Origin: Bradyrhizobium sp. SRL28
GTDB taxonomy: Bacteria > Pseudomonadota > Alphaproteobacteria > Rhizobiales > Xanthobacteraceae
Reading direction: 5' to 3'
DNA: 64,000 nucleotides
NCBI RefSeq assembly: GCF_018596315.1
Contig: NZ_JAHEAG010000003.1
Span: 558,001 to 622,000, forward strand
Shown here: positions 1 through 8,415 of the stretch, in pieces
How the letters are laid out: each line of letters opens with the position of its first letter
Numbering within the stretch: position 1 is the stretch's first letter
Notes under the pieces: model-generated
Told to the model about the DNA's origin: nothing
What the model saw: only the letters and a program-made list of their open reading frames with translations
Databases searched by the model: none
Made by a program: the position numbers and the translations under genes

Positions 1-284
1 GCCTGGATGTCGCCTTCGACACCGAACACCCACGATCCGTTCTGCCAATTGTAGCCGGCCTGGACGCCGCCCACGAAACCGGACGGTTTGGTCGGATTAT
101 TGGCGACTGAACCCCAGGCATAGCCGAGGTTGCCGCCGAGATAGGGACCGGCCCAGCTATCGGGACCGAACTGCGCCCGGTTGACTGTCAAGGGCGCGCG
201 GGATCCGTAGAGGTCGGCCGCCCGTGCCGACGTGGTCAAGCCTGCAGCGATCAGCGCCAGCGCGCCCCACACAAACCTGCCCAT
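1..284 (-). CDS. Outer-membrane beta-barrel protein (Omp25/RopB-like), 3' part cut off by window edge
   Basis: The reverse strand opens with ATG at 284 and reads through the window edge, so only about 94 N-terminal residues are visible. They begin with a signal peptide (MGRFVWGALALIAAGLTTSA, probable cleavage after ARA) and continue ADLYGSRAPL, then GPYLGGNLGYAWG and GGVQAGYNWQNGSWVFGVEG. Alternating aromatic/glycine strands of this sort are typical of the small eight-stranded outer-membrane barrels abundant in rhizobia (Omp25, RopB, Omp31). Such proteins are structural porin-like components of the outer membrane. The exact subfamily cannot be fixed from the N-terminus. The gene is transcribed away from uvrC. 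Confidence 0.85.
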   Translation of the reverse strand, partial: MGRFVWGALALIAAGLTTSARAADLYGSRAPLTVNRAQFGPDSWAGPYLGGNLGYAWGSVANNPTKPSGFVGGVQAGYNWQNGSWVFGVEGDIQ

Positions 285-509
285 CACGCAACTCCACGCC
301 ACTACCGCAACCACGCCGGGCGAGAGACCGGCCTGGTTACGGAACTCCACTTTTTTCCAGTAAGATTTATCGAGAGTTTTAAGTTAAAGGGTTGTTAAGC
401 CGGGTTACCGCCCGCTCATCAGTCTTAAGAAAGCGTTACCGGCGCCTTTCCCTGGCAAGGCGCGCCGCGAGCGCTGGCGATGCTGCCTTGCAGCGCTTAA
501 TTTAGGCCC
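285..509. other. Divergent intergenic region between the outer-membrane protein gene and uvrC
   Basis: These 225 bases separate two divergent genes and must hold both promoters. The part around 345-400 is clearly richer in A+T than the flanks, with a T run near 352 and an AT-rich stretch near 364-395, as expected for promoters. I could not assign a convincing -35/-10 pair. Any open frames here are antisense extensions of uvrC shadows and were not called. Confidence 0.4.
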
Positions 510-2576
510 ATGGATCACGATTCTCCCGACCATCCGGAGCCCCCGCGCAAGGCGCGGCGGGCTTCCCAGCCGGATCTGCCGCCGCAGGACCTGATTGCCG
601 CCGACGTCGACCCCGCGACATCCGCCGCCGAGGAGGACGACGAGGCTCGCCTGCCGGACGCCCCCGAGGAACCTGCCGAGGCGATTGCCGAAGGCCCGCT
701 GGCGGTCGGCCATGCGGCCATCGAAAACGCGATGCGGCTGGCGCCAACCTCTCCCGGCGTCTACCGGATGCTCAATGCCGCCAGCGACGTGCTGTACGTC
801 GGCAAGGCGAAAAACGTCCGCAAGCGGCTCTCCTCCTACGCCCGCGTCAACGCGCCGCTGCCGGCGCGCATCCTGCGCATGATCGCCGCGACCATGACGG
901 TCGAAATCGTCTCCACCACGACCGAGACCGAGGCGCTGCTGCTGGAAGCCAATCTGATCAAGCAGCTGCGGCCGCGCTTCAACGTGCAACTGCGCGACGA
1001 CAAGTCGTTTCCCTACATCCTGATATCAGGCGACCATTGGGCGCCGCAGATCCTCAAACACCGCGGCGCGCAATCAAGGCCCGGACGGTATTTCGGGCCG
1101 TTCGCCTCCGCCGGCGCCGTCAACCGCACCATCACGGCGCTGCAGCGCGCGTTCCTGATCCGCTCCTGCACCGACGGCTTCTTCGAGAGCCGCACCCGCC
1201 CCTGCCTGCTCTACCAGATCCGCCGCTGCTCGGGTCCGTGCACGCGCGAGATCGATTTCCCCGGCTACACAGAGCTGGTGCGCGAGGCGAACGACTTCCT
1301 TTCCGGCCGCAGCCACGCCGTGAAGGAGCTGCTCGCCGCCGAGATGGAGAAGGCGTCGAACGAGCTCGAATTCGAAACCGCCGCGCTGTATCGTGATCGC
1401 CTCGCCGCGCTGTCGGCGATCCAGTCGCAGCAGGGCATCAATCCGCGCACCGTGGAAGAAGCCGACGTGTTCGCCATCCATCAGGAAGGCGGCTATTCCT
1501 GCGTCGAAGTATTTTTCTTCCGCACCGGCCAGAACTGGGGCAACCGCGCCTATTTTCCGCGCGCGGAGAAGTCGTTCACGCCGGAAGAAGTGCTGGCCTC
1601 GTTCCTCGCGCAATTCTACGACGACAAGCCGCCGCCGAGACTCATCCTGCTGTCGCACGAGATCGAGGAAAGCCAATTGCTGGCCGACGCGCTATCGGTC
1701 AAGGCCGGCCATAAGGTCGAAGTTTCCGTGCCAAAACGCGGCGAGAAGAAAGAACTGGTCGCGCATGCGTTGACCAATGCGCGCGAGGCGCTGGGCCGCA
1801 AGCTCGCCGATACGGCGACGCAGAGTCGGCTGCTGGAGGGGATGGCAACCACGCTCGGACTGCCGCAGGTGCCGAAACGCATCGAGGTCTACGACAACAG
1901 CCACATCCAGGGCACCAACGCCGTCGGCGCGATGATCGTGGCGGGGCCGGATGGTTTTATCAAAAACCAGTACCGCAAGTTCAACATCAAGTCCGAGGGA
2001 CTGACGCCCGGCGACGACTACGCGATGATGCGCGAGGTGCTGGAACGGCGCTTCAAGCGGCTCCTGAAGCCGCCGGAGGGCGACGCCGTCAAGGCGAAGG
2101 CCGACGATGATTCGTTTCCGCAATGGCCCGACCTCGTCATCATCGATGGCGGCCGCGGCCAGCTCAACGCCGTCAGGGAGATTTTTGGGGGTCTCGGATT
2201 GACCCAGGTCTCCCTGATGGCCGTGGCAAAAGGCCCGGACCGCGACGCCGGGCGGGAGACCCTGTTCATGCCGGACCGCGAAGCCATCAAGCTCGAGCCG
2301 CGCGATCCCGTGCTGTATTTCATCCAGCGGCTGCGCGACGAGGCGCATCGCTTCGTGATCGGCTCCCACCGCAAACTGCGGAAAAAAGACATCAGGGAAG
2401 CCGGCCTGCAGGAAATCCCGGGCATCGGCCCGTCACGCAAACGTGCCTTGCTGCATCACTTCGGAACGCTGAAGGAGATCGAGCGGGCTTCGATCGCGGA
2501 CCTCGGCAAGGTTCCAGGCGTCAGCGCCGAAAGCGCCCGCAAGATTTTCGAGTTTTTCCATGCACAGCCGGGTTGA
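510..2576 (+). CDS. uvrC: Excinuclease ABC subunit C (UvrC)
   Basis: UvrC makes the dual incisions around DNA lesions within the UvrABC nucleotide excision repair complex in the cytoplasm. The 688-residue protein has the GIY-YIG nuclease domain (SPGVYRM at about residues 80-86, then [19 protein letters not shown]). A UVR domain follows near 270-305 ([14 protein letters not shown]), where UvrB binds. The RNase H-like endonuclease domain carries [17 protein letters not shown] and [15 protein letters not shown]. The C-terminus has tandem helix-hairpin-helix motifs ([20 protein letters not shown]). About 75 Pro/Glu/Asp-rich residues precede the nuclease domain, longer than in E. coli UvrC. ATG 510 is the first start in frame. 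It is followed by pgsA on the same strand. Confidence 0.97.
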   Translation: MDHDSPDHPEPPRKARRASQPDLPPQDLIAADVDPATSAAEEDDEARLPDAPEEPAEAIAEGPLAVGHAAIENAMRLAPTSPGVYRMLNAASDVLYVGKAKNVRKRLSSYARVNAPLPARILRMIAATMTVEIVSTTTETEALLLEANLIKQLRPRFNVQLRDDKSFPYILISGDHWAPQILKHRGAQSRPGRYFGPFASAGAVNRTITALQRAFLIRSCTDGFFESRTRPCLLYQIRRCSGPCTREIDFPGYTELVREANDFLSGRSHAVKELLAAEMEKASNELEFETAALYRDRLAALSAIQSQQGINPRTVEEADVFAIHQEGGYSCVEVFFFRTGQNWGNRAYFPRAEKSFTPEEVLASFLAQFYDDKPPPRLILLSHEIEESQLLADALSVKAGHKVEVSVPKRGEKKELVAHALTNAREALGRKLADTATQSRLLEGMATTLGLPQVPKRIEVYDNSHIQGTNAVGAMIVAGPDGFIKNQYRKFNIKSEGLTPGDDYAMMREVLERRFKRLLKPPEGDAVKAKADDDSFPQWPDLVIIDGGRGQLNAVREIFGGLGLTQVSLMAVAKGPDRDAGRETLFMPDREAIKLEPRDPVLYFIQRLRDEAHRFVIGSHRKLRKKDIREAGLQEIPGIGPSRKRALLHHFGTLKEIERASIADLGKVPGVSAESARKIFEFFHAQPG

Positions 2577-2678
2577 GGGATTTCGAGTCGAGAGGCATGT
2601 CATTTTGGCGTCGCCTGCGACAGATGATCTAGGTCCGCGACAGTTGACCTTCACGCTCCAGCGGTATTGGTAAGACGG

Positions 2679-3293
2679 ATGAACATTGCAACAACCAGGG
2701 GACAGGGCAAAACCCTGTCCCTGCCGAATATCCTGACTTACGCCCGCATTGCCGCCATTCCGGTGGTGGTCGGCTGCGTTTTTGCCCATTCCATCCTGGA
2801 CGGCCCGCTCTGGCTGCGCTGGGTGGCCCTGGCCGTCTTCATCGCCGCCGCGGTGACGGACTACCTCGATGGCTACTATGCGCGAATCTGGGATCAGCAA
2901 TCCGCTTTTGGCCGGATGCTCGACCCGATCGCAGACAAGCTTCTGGTGGCGTCCTGCCTGTTGATGCTGGCGGCCGACAACTCGATCCATGGCTGGACGC
3001 TGTGGGCCGCCATCGTGATCCTGTGCCGCGAAATCCTGGTCTCGGGCCTGAGGGAATATCTGGCGGCCTTGCGGGTCAGCGTGCCCGTGACCAAGCTCGC
3101 GAAATGGAAGACCACGATCCAGCTGGTCGCGATCGGCTTCCTGATCGCCGGCGAGGCCGGCGAGCAACTCCTGCCCGCGACCACCCTGATCGGGATTGCG
3201 CTGTTGTGGATGTCGGCCATCTTCACGATCTACACCGGCTGGGATTATTTCCGCGCCGGCATCCATCACCTCATCAAGGAGGATGAGGGATGA
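2679..3293 (+). CDS. pgsA: CDP-diacylglycerol--glycerol-3-phosphate 3-phosphatidyltransferase
   Basis: PgsA transfers the phosphatidyl group from CDP-diacylglycerol to glycerol-3-phosphate. This is the committed step to phosphatidylglycerol and cardiolipin in the inner membrane. The 204-residue protein shows the CDP-alcohol phosphatidyltransferase signature with metal-binding aspartates: TDYLDGYYAR, then FGRMLDPIADK (pattern DG-x2-AR-x8-G-x3-D-x3-D). Several hydrophobic segments surround it, and SLPNILTYARI is a typical start of the first helix. I chose ATG 2679 over the in-frame TTG at 2667 because family members begin just before the NIL-TxxR segment. The stop overlaps the moaD start (ATGA), implying translational coupling with the molybdopterin genes. 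Confidence 0.95.
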   Translation: MNIATTRGQGKTLSLPNILTYARIAAIPVVVGCVFAHSILDGPLWLRWVALAVFIAAAVTDYLDGYYARIWDQQSAFGRMLDPIADKLLVASCLLMLAADNSIHGWTLWAAIVILCREILVSGLREYLAALRVSVPVTKLAKWKTTIQLVAIGFLIAGEAGEQLLPATTLIGIALLWMSAIFTIYTGWDYFRAGIHHLIKEDEG

Positions 3294-3541
3294 GGGTGAA
3301 ATATTTCGCCTGGGTACGCGAGCGGGTCGGTGTCGCAGAGGAAACCGTCGAGCCGCCGGCGGATGTGCGCACGGTGAACGACCTGATCGGCTGGCTTTCC
3401 AGCCGCAGCGAGGCTTATGCCTACGCCTTCGAAAAGCCGAAGGTGATCCGCGCCGCAATCGACCACGCCCACGTCAAGCCGGACGCGGTAATATCAGGCG
3501 CGCGCGAGATTGCATTCTTTCCGCCGATGACCGGCGGTTGA
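3290..3541 (+). CDS. moaD: Molybdopterin synthase sulfur-carrier subunit MoaD
   Basis: MoaD is the ubiquitin-fold sulfur carrier of molybdopterin synthase. Its C-terminal glycine is thiocarboxylated and donates sulfur to precursor Z. The 83-residue protein starts MRVKYFAWVRERVG, has the beta-grasp segment EIAFFPPMTGG, and ends in the diagnostic Gly-Gly. It overlaps the pgsA stop by four bases and lies 9 bases upstream of moaE, the catalytic subunit. The two subunits are therefore made together and presumably form the usual MoaD2-MoaE2 complex. Confidence 0.96.
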   Translation: MRVKYFAWVRERVGVAEETVEPPADVRTVNDLIGWLSSRSEAYAYAFEKPKVIRAAIDHAHVKPDAVISGAREIAFFPPMTGG

Positions 3542-3550
3542 ACCCGACCG

Positions 3551-4018
3551 ATGTCCGTCACCGCGACCATCCGGATCCAGCAAGCCGATTTCGACGTCGC
3601 GCAGGAAATCGCTGTTCTCACCAAGAGCCGCACTGATATCGGCGCCGTCGTCTCGTTCAGCGGCATCTGCCGCGGCAGCGAGAACGGCGAGCCGATCGCC
3701 GCGCTGACGCTCGAGCATTATCCCGGCATGGCCGAGGCCGAGATCGCCCGCCACGCCGACGAGGCGCTGTCGCGCTGGCCGTTGCAGGGGCTCACCATCA
3801 TTCACCGGTTCGGCCGCATCGCGCCGGGCGAGAACATCGTGCTTGTCGTGACGGCGTCGCCGCACCGCCAGGCAGCCTTCGAAGCGGCGGAATTCCTGAT
3901 GGACTACCTGAAGACCAACGCGCCGTTCTGGAAGCGCGAAGAAAGCGGAAAAGGCACGAGCTGGATCGAGGCACGCGACCACGATGATGCCGCCGCCGCG
4001 CGCTGGACCAAAGCCTGA
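3551..4018 (+). CDS. moaE: Molybdopterin synthase catalytic subunit MoaE
   Basis: MoaE is the large subunit of molybdopterin synthase, which converts precursor Z (cyclic pyranopterin monophosphate) to molybdopterin using MoaD thiocarboxylate. The 155-residue length is normal. Recognisable family segments are GAVVSFSGICR, LEHYPGMAE, HRFGRIAPGENIVLV, SPHRQAAFEAAEFLMDYLK and the lysine-containing active-site stretch APFWKRE. It follows moaD closely, and its TGA overlaps the ATG of prmB. The molybdopterin synthase genes are thus embedded in a pgsA-moaD-moaE-prmB operon rather than grouped with moaA or moaC. Confidence 0.96.
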   Translation: MSVTATIRIQQADFDVAQEIAVLTKSRTDIGAVVSFSGICRGSENGEPIAALTLEHYPGMAEAEIARHADEALSRWPLQGLTIIHRFGRIAPGENIVLVVTASPHRQAAFEAAEFLMDYLKTNAPFWKREESGKGTSWIEARDHDDAAAARWTKA

Positions 4019-4983
4019 TGGCCAAACGCACAAAGCCGGCGGCAAAGCGCGGTCAGACCTCATCAAGACTTCCCAAGGTCGGTGCAGGCGAATTGCTGAC
4101 GCTGCTCGATTTCGTCCGCTACGCCGTCAGCCGCTTCACCGAGGCCGAACTGGTGTTCGCGCATGGCACCACCGATCCGGTTGCCGAGGCCGCCTTCCTG
4201 GTCTGCGAGGCGCTGCATCTGCACCCTGACCAGTTCGAGGCGTTCGCCACCGCGCGCGTCACCGCGGCCGAAGGCAAGAAGATCCTCGATCTGATCACGC
4301 GGCGCATCACGACGCGAAAACCCACAGCCTACCTCGTCAACAAGATCTACATGCGCGGCCTGCCTTTCTATGTCGACGAGCGCACCATCGTGCCGCGCTC
4401 GTTCATCGGCGAATTGCTGGAGCAGCATTTCGGCGCCGACGGCGATGAGGAGGCCGGCTCGCTGATCTCGGACCCCGCCGTGGTCGAAAGCGTGCTTGAC
4501 CTCTGCACCGGCTCGGGCTGCCTTGCCATTCTGGCCAGCCGGAATTTTCCGAATGCCGAAATCGACGCGGTGGATATTTCAAAGGATGCGCTGGAAGTCG
4601 CCGCGCGCAATGTTCGGGATTACGGGCTGGGGGACCGCCTCACGCTGTACCGCGGCGATCTGTTCAAGCCGCTGAACGGCAAGCGCTACGACCTCATCAT
4701 TTCCAATCCGCCCTATGTCGATGCGGAAGGCATGGCCAGCCTGCCCCGCGAATGCCGCGCCGAGCCGAAGCTTGCCTTCGACGGCGGCCCGGATGGAATC
4801 GACATCGTCCGCCGCATCCTGGACGAAGCAGAAGCGCATCTGACGCCGCAGGGCGGGCTGCTATGCGAGATCGGCCGCTGCCGTCCGCAACTCGAGGCCG
4901 CTTATCCACAACTGCCGCTGCTCTGGCTCGATACCGCGGATTCCGAGGGCGAAGTGTTCTGGATCGCCGCCGCCGATCTTTGA
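4018..4983 (+). CDS. prmB: 50S ribosomal protein L3 N5-glutamine methyltransferase PrmB
   Basis: PrmB methylates a glutamine side chain of ribosomal protein L3 using S-adenosylmethionine. The 321-residue protein has an N-terminal helical substrate domain, then a class I methyltransferase fold with the SAM loop LDLCTGSGCLAILA (about residues 163-176). The glutamine-methyltransferase signature NPPYVDAEGM follows the Asp-containing YDLIISNPPY. KIYMRGLPFYVDERTIVPRS is characteristic of PrmB rather than PrmC, whose target is release factors. The N-terminus is basic and extended. The ATG overlaps the moaE stop, so translation is probably coupled. Confidence 0.93.
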   Translation: MAKRTKPAAKRGQTSSRLPKVGAGELLTLLDFVRYAVSRFTEAELVFAHGTTDPVAEAAFLVCEALHLHPDQFEAFATARVTAAEGKKILDLITRRITTRKPTAYLVNKIYMRGLPFYVDERTIVPRSFIGELLEQHFGADGDEEAGSLISDPAVVESVLDLCTGSGCLAILASRNFPNAEIDAVDISKDALEVAARNVRDYGLGDRLTLYRGDLFKPLNGKRYDLIISNPPYVDAEGMASLPRECRAEPKLAFDGGPDGIDIVRRILDEAEAHLTPQGGLLCEIGRCRPQLEAAYPQLPLLWLDTADSEGEVFWIAAADL

Positions 4984-5089
4984 TCCGGCCGATTACGCGG
5001 AAATATCACGGCGTGCTGACGTTCCCGTTCACGGACGAAACTGATAGTTTGGCATTAGCCCACCGCTCCAAACCGAAAAGAGGCCGCCC

Positions 5090-6436
5090 ATGCTGGACAA
5101 GAGCCCCCGTCCCACCCCCGTCGCGGTTCCGAACGACCTCGCCGCGCACTGGATGCCGTTCACCGCGAACCGGGCCTTCAAGAAGAACCCGCGGCTGCTC
5201 GCTGGCGCCAAGGACATGCATTACTTCACGGTCGACGGCCGCAAGATCATCGACGGCGCCTCGGGCATGTGGTGCACCAATGCCGGCCACGGCCGCACGC
5301 AAATTTCGTCGGCGATCGCCAAGCAGGCCGAGGCGCTGGACTATGCGCCGCCGTTCCAGTTCGGCATCCCGCAGGCCTTCGAACTCGCCAGCCGCATCGC
5401 GGAACTGGCGCCCGCCGGCCTCGACCACGTGTTCTTCTGCAATTCCGGCTCGGAAGCGGCCGACACCGCGCTCAAGATCGCGCTGGCCTATCACCAGATC
5501 AACGGCCAGGGCAGCCGCATCCGCCTGATCGGCCGCGAGCGCGGCTATCACGGCGTCGGTTTTGGCGGCACCTCGGTCGGCGGCATCGTCGGCAACCGAA
5601 AGATGTTCGGCTCGCTATTGACCGGCGTCGACCATTTGCCGGCGACCTATGACCGCGAGAAGCAGGCCTTCAGCATGGGCGAGCCTGAATATGGCGCGCA
5701 TTTCGCCGACGAGCTCGAACGCATCGTCAATTTGCATGGCGCCAACACCGTTGCGGCCGTGATCGTCGAGCCGATGGCGGGATCGACCGGCGTGCTGCCA
5801 GCGCCGAAGGGCTATCTCAAGCGGCTGCGCGAGATCACCCAGAAGCACGGCATTCTGTTGATCTTCGACGAGGTGATCACCGGATTTGGCCGGCTCGGCT
5901 TTCCTTTCGCCGCCGAACGCTACGGCGTGGTGCCTGACATGCTGACCTTCGCCAAAGGCATCACCAATGGCGCCGCTCCGATGGGCGGTGTACTGGTGCG
6001 CGACACCATCCACGACGCCTTCATGAGCGGCCCGGAACACGCGGTCGAACTGGCCCATGGCTACACCTACTCGGCCCATCCGCTGGCCTGCGCGGCGGGT
6101 CTCGCCACGCTCGACATCTACCGCGACGAAAAGCTGTTCGAGCGCGCTCTTGGGCTGGAGCCGAAATTCGCCGACGCCGTGATGTCGCTGCGGAAGGACC
6201 CTGATGTCGTGGATATCCGCACCGTCGGCCTGACCGCCGGCATCGATCTCGCGCCGGTCGCCGACGCGCCGGGCAAGCGCGGCTTCGCCGGGCTCAACAG
6301 CGCCTTCCACGACAACGACCTGATGGTGCGGGTGGCCGGCGACACGCTGGTGCTGACCCCGCCGCTGATCATCACCGAAGACCAGATCGGCGAGATCATC
6401 GAAAAGGTCGCCAAGGTGATCCGCGCGACGGCGTAG
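5090..6436 (+). CDS. Omega-amino acid--pyruvate aminotransferase (class III, PLP-dependent)
   Basis: This 448-residue class III aminotransferase most resembles beta-alanine/omega-amino acid:pyruvate transaminases, which move an amino group from a terminal amine or beta-alanine to pyruvate. Visible features are the substrate-entry motif LAAHWMPFTANRAFK, the PLP phosphate loop FCNSGSEAADTALK, FDEVITGFGR with the PLP-ring aspartate, and the Schiff-base lysine in FAKGITNGAAPMGG. The HGYTYSAHPLACAAG motif is also typical. It stands alone between prmB and a membrane-protein pair, so context does not define the natural substrate. 4-aminobutyrate or taurine transaminase activity cannot be excluded. 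Confidence 0.88.
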   Translation: MLDKSPRPTPVAVPNDLAAHWMPFTANRAFKKNPRLLAGAKDMHYFTVDGRKIIDGASGMWCTNAGHGRTQISSAIAKQAEALDYAPPFQFGIPQAFELASRIAELAPAGLDHVFFCNSGSEAADTALKIALAYHQINGQGSRIRLIGRERGYHGVGFGGTSVGGIVGNRKMFGSLLTGVDHLPATYDREKQAFSMGEPEYGAHFADELERIVNLHGANTVAAVIVEPMAGSTGVLPAPKGYLKRLREITQKHGILLIFDEVITGFGRLGFPFAAERYGVVPDMLTFAKGITNGAAPMGGVLVRDTIHDAFMSGPEHAVELAHGYTYSAHPLACAAGLATLDIYRDEKLFERALGLEPKFADAVMSLRKDPDVVDIRTVGLTAGIDLAPVADAPGKRGFAGLNSAFHDNDLMVRVAGDTLVLTPPLIITEDQIGEIIEKVAKVIRATA

Positions 6437-6446
6437 TCTTTAGTTG

Positions 6447-6497
6447 TGACGCGTTTTCTTTACGCGAAGCGGTAGCCGCTTCGCTCGAAAACGCTAC
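6447..6497. repeat. Dispersed palindromic repeat, family F copy 1
   Basis: Just after the aminotransferase stop lies a sequence starting TGACGCGTTTTCTTTACGCG and ending GAAAACGCTA. It contains inverted GAAGCGG/CCGCTTC arms. A second copy with a few substitutions occurs at 25299-25350. It has no coding potential and is probably one of the small mobile or recombinogenic repeats scattered through Bradyrhizobium genomes. It could also act as a transcript-end structure for the upstream gene. Confidence 0.75.
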
Positions 6498-6581
6498 GGC
6501 CGCCGTAGGAACATTCAAAACTAACCGGCGTTCATTCTCCGGCGGGACGATCATGTCACCGCCCGAGGAGGTTTTGCAGAG

Positions 6582-7166
6582 ATGCTCGCGCCTTCGAGCG
6601 ACCTGCTGCGCGCCGGAATCGGACTGAAGCTCAACCAGATCAAGCTGGCGACGCGATCGTATCTGCGCGACCGGACCAACCAGGCGAGCGGGACCATCAC
6701 GTCCTATGCCGTCGCGGCAGGCCTGCTCGCCGTAGCCGGCGTTTTCCTCATCGCCGCCTATCTCGTCGGCGCCACGGCGCTGTTTCGCTGGATCGAAATC
6801 CATTACGGGCAGTTCTGGGCATTCGGCGCGATCGGCGCGTTGCTGCTCGCGATCGCCGCCATCTGCGCCGGGCTGGCCACGGCCAAACTAAGACAACCAT
6901 CGCCGCATTTTCCCTCGCTCACCAGCCGCCTTCGCGTGGCGATCAAGGCCAATCCGCTCCAGCCGGACCAGATCGAAGCCGCACGGGACACCGCCGCGTC
7001 GGTCCTGTTGGCGCCTTCGGCGCCTCCAGCCGGCGCCCGCCGCAGGCGGCGATCGCGGACGGGGCGCAACAACAGGCAGATGCAGGCCGGCCTGATCCTG
7101 ATGGCGACCTTGCTGGGCTGGGCGGCAACGCGACGGCGGTGGCAAGCACGACGAACGGACATCTGA
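6582..7166 (+). CDS. Small inner-membrane protein, phage-holin superfamily III-like
   Basis: The 194-residue protein has an N-terminal soluble helix (residues 1-38), then two hydrophobic segments (about 40-65 and 78-102). A basic linker with an Arg-rich patch (GARRRRRSRTGR) leads to a short third hydrophobic stretch, LILMATLLGWAA. The two-helix layout resembles the Actinobacteriophage holin III/DUF1469-type proteins found on bacterial chromosomes. I infer a membrane accessory role, not lysis. ATG 6582 follows a strong GAGGAGG ribosome site. The stop overlaps the ATG of the YihY gene (TGATG), so the two are translated as a pair. Confidence 0.65.
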   Translation: MLAPSSDLLRAGIGLKLNQIKLATRSYLRDRTNQASGTITSYAVAAGLLAVAGVFLIAAYLVGATALFRWIEIHYGQFWAFGAIGALLLAIAAICAGLATAKLRQPSPHFPSLTSRLRVAIKANPLQPDQIEAARDTAASVLLAPSAPPAGARRRRRSRTGRNNRQMQAGLILMATLLGWAATRRRWQARRTDI

Positions 7167-8254
7167 TGCCCCGCGCGCGATCCGGCCCCGACGACAATCT
7201 GCGCTTGATGGCGGCGACGGCCATTCTCGTCCTGACCGCGCAGCATTTTTTTCAGCCCGGAGCAAAAGCTGGTTCTTCCGGAAAATTGATCGCGCATCCC
7301 GGCTCGCCCGCGCGCGAACAGGCTCGGGAACCCGATGCCCGAACGGGTAGCAAGCCTACGATCAATTGGGCTGCAATTCCCTGGGCCGCCTGGAAACAGA
7401 TCCTGTGGCGCATCTATGAACGCACCAATGATGACCGCTTGCTCGCCACCGCCGCCGGCGTGGTGTTCTTCGGACTGCTCGCGATATTTCCGGCCGTGAC
7501 GGCGCTGGTCTCGTCCTATGGCCTGTTCACCGATCCCGAAACCATCGGCGCCAATCTGCAAACGCTGGCGTTGATGCTGCCCGAAGGTTCGTTCCAGATC
7601 GTGCAGGACCAGATTGCCCGTGTGCTTGAAAGGGGCAACGCCGCGCTCGGCGGAACGTTTCTGTTTGGCCTCGCCCTTGCTCTGTGGAGCGCCAACGCCG
7701 GTGTCAAGGCGATCATCGACGCGCTCAATGTCGTCTACGAGGTGCGGGAGACGCGCAACTTCCTGAAACTAAACCTGCTTTCGCTCGCATTCACGACCGG
7801 CGGCATCGTAGCCCTGCTGCTGATGGTCGGCGCGGTGGTGGTGTTTCCGCTGCTGTTCAATCATCTCGGCCTGCCGCCCGAAAGCGGGCTTATCCTCGGC
7901 CTGGCGCGTTGGCCGTTGCTGTTGGCGGTTCTGCTGGTGGCGCTGAGCCTGCTCTACCGGTTTGGACCCAACCGGCGTGCGGCGCGGTGGGAGTGGCTGG
8001 GCGCGGGAACGTTGGCCGCGGCGCTGCTCTGGATCGCCGGCTCGGCCGCGCTGTCCTGGTACCTCTCGAATTTCGGCAACTACAACGCGACCTACGGCTC
8101 GCTGGGCGCCGCCATCGGCCTGATGATGTGGATGTGGATCTCGGCTACGATCGTGCTGTTCGGCGCCCAGCTCAACTCGGAAATCGAGCGTCAGACCGCG
8201 GCCCACGGCGCACGCCCCCCATCGCCAGGACAGAAGTCGCGCGCCATCGCTTAG
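7166..8254 (+). CDS. YihY/virulence factor BrkB family inner-membrane protein
   Basis: This polytopic protein belongs to the YihY/BrkB family, formerly mis-annotated as ribonuclease BN. Its transport or permeability role is unresolved. It has a cytoplasmic N-terminus, then the family entry motif NDDRLLATAAGVVFFGLLAIFPAVTAL, ALWSANAGVKAIIDALNVVYE, and a run of transmembrane helices ending GLMMWMWISATIVLFGAQLNSE, the conserved last helix. I chose ATG 7166 because it overlaps the upstream stop in a TGATG arrangement. An upstream in-frame GTG at 7139 would add nine residues. It forms an operon with the holin-like gene. Confidence 0.85.
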   Translation: MPRARSGPDDNLRLMAATAILVLTAQHFFQPGAKAGSSGKLIAHPGSPAREQAREPDARTGSKPTINWAAIPWAAWKQILWRIYERTNDDRLLATAAGVVFFGLLAIFPAVTALVSSYGLFTDPETIGANLQTLALMLPEGSFQIVQDQIARVLERGNAALGGTFLFGLALALWSANAGVKAIIDALNVVYEVRETRNFLKLNLLSLAFTTGGIVALLLMVGAVVVFPLLFNHLGLPPESGLILGLARWPLLLAVLLVALSLLYRFGPNRRAARWEWLGAGTLAAALLWIAGSAALSWYLSNFGNYNATYGSLGAAIGLMMWMWISATIVLFGAQLNSEIERQTAAHGARPPSPGQKSRAIA

Positions 8255-8415
8255 GCTGGAGCGGCCAGTTCCCGCCGTGCCCAAAGAACACTAGCTCTGC
8301 GAATCAACATTGATGCTAAGGTTGCGTCGCTCGGGGAGCGCAAGGCGGACCATGGCTGAAACTTCCGTGTTTTCCCGGGTGAATACAGTTCGGACCTGAA
8401 GGCGTAGCGCGCGAC

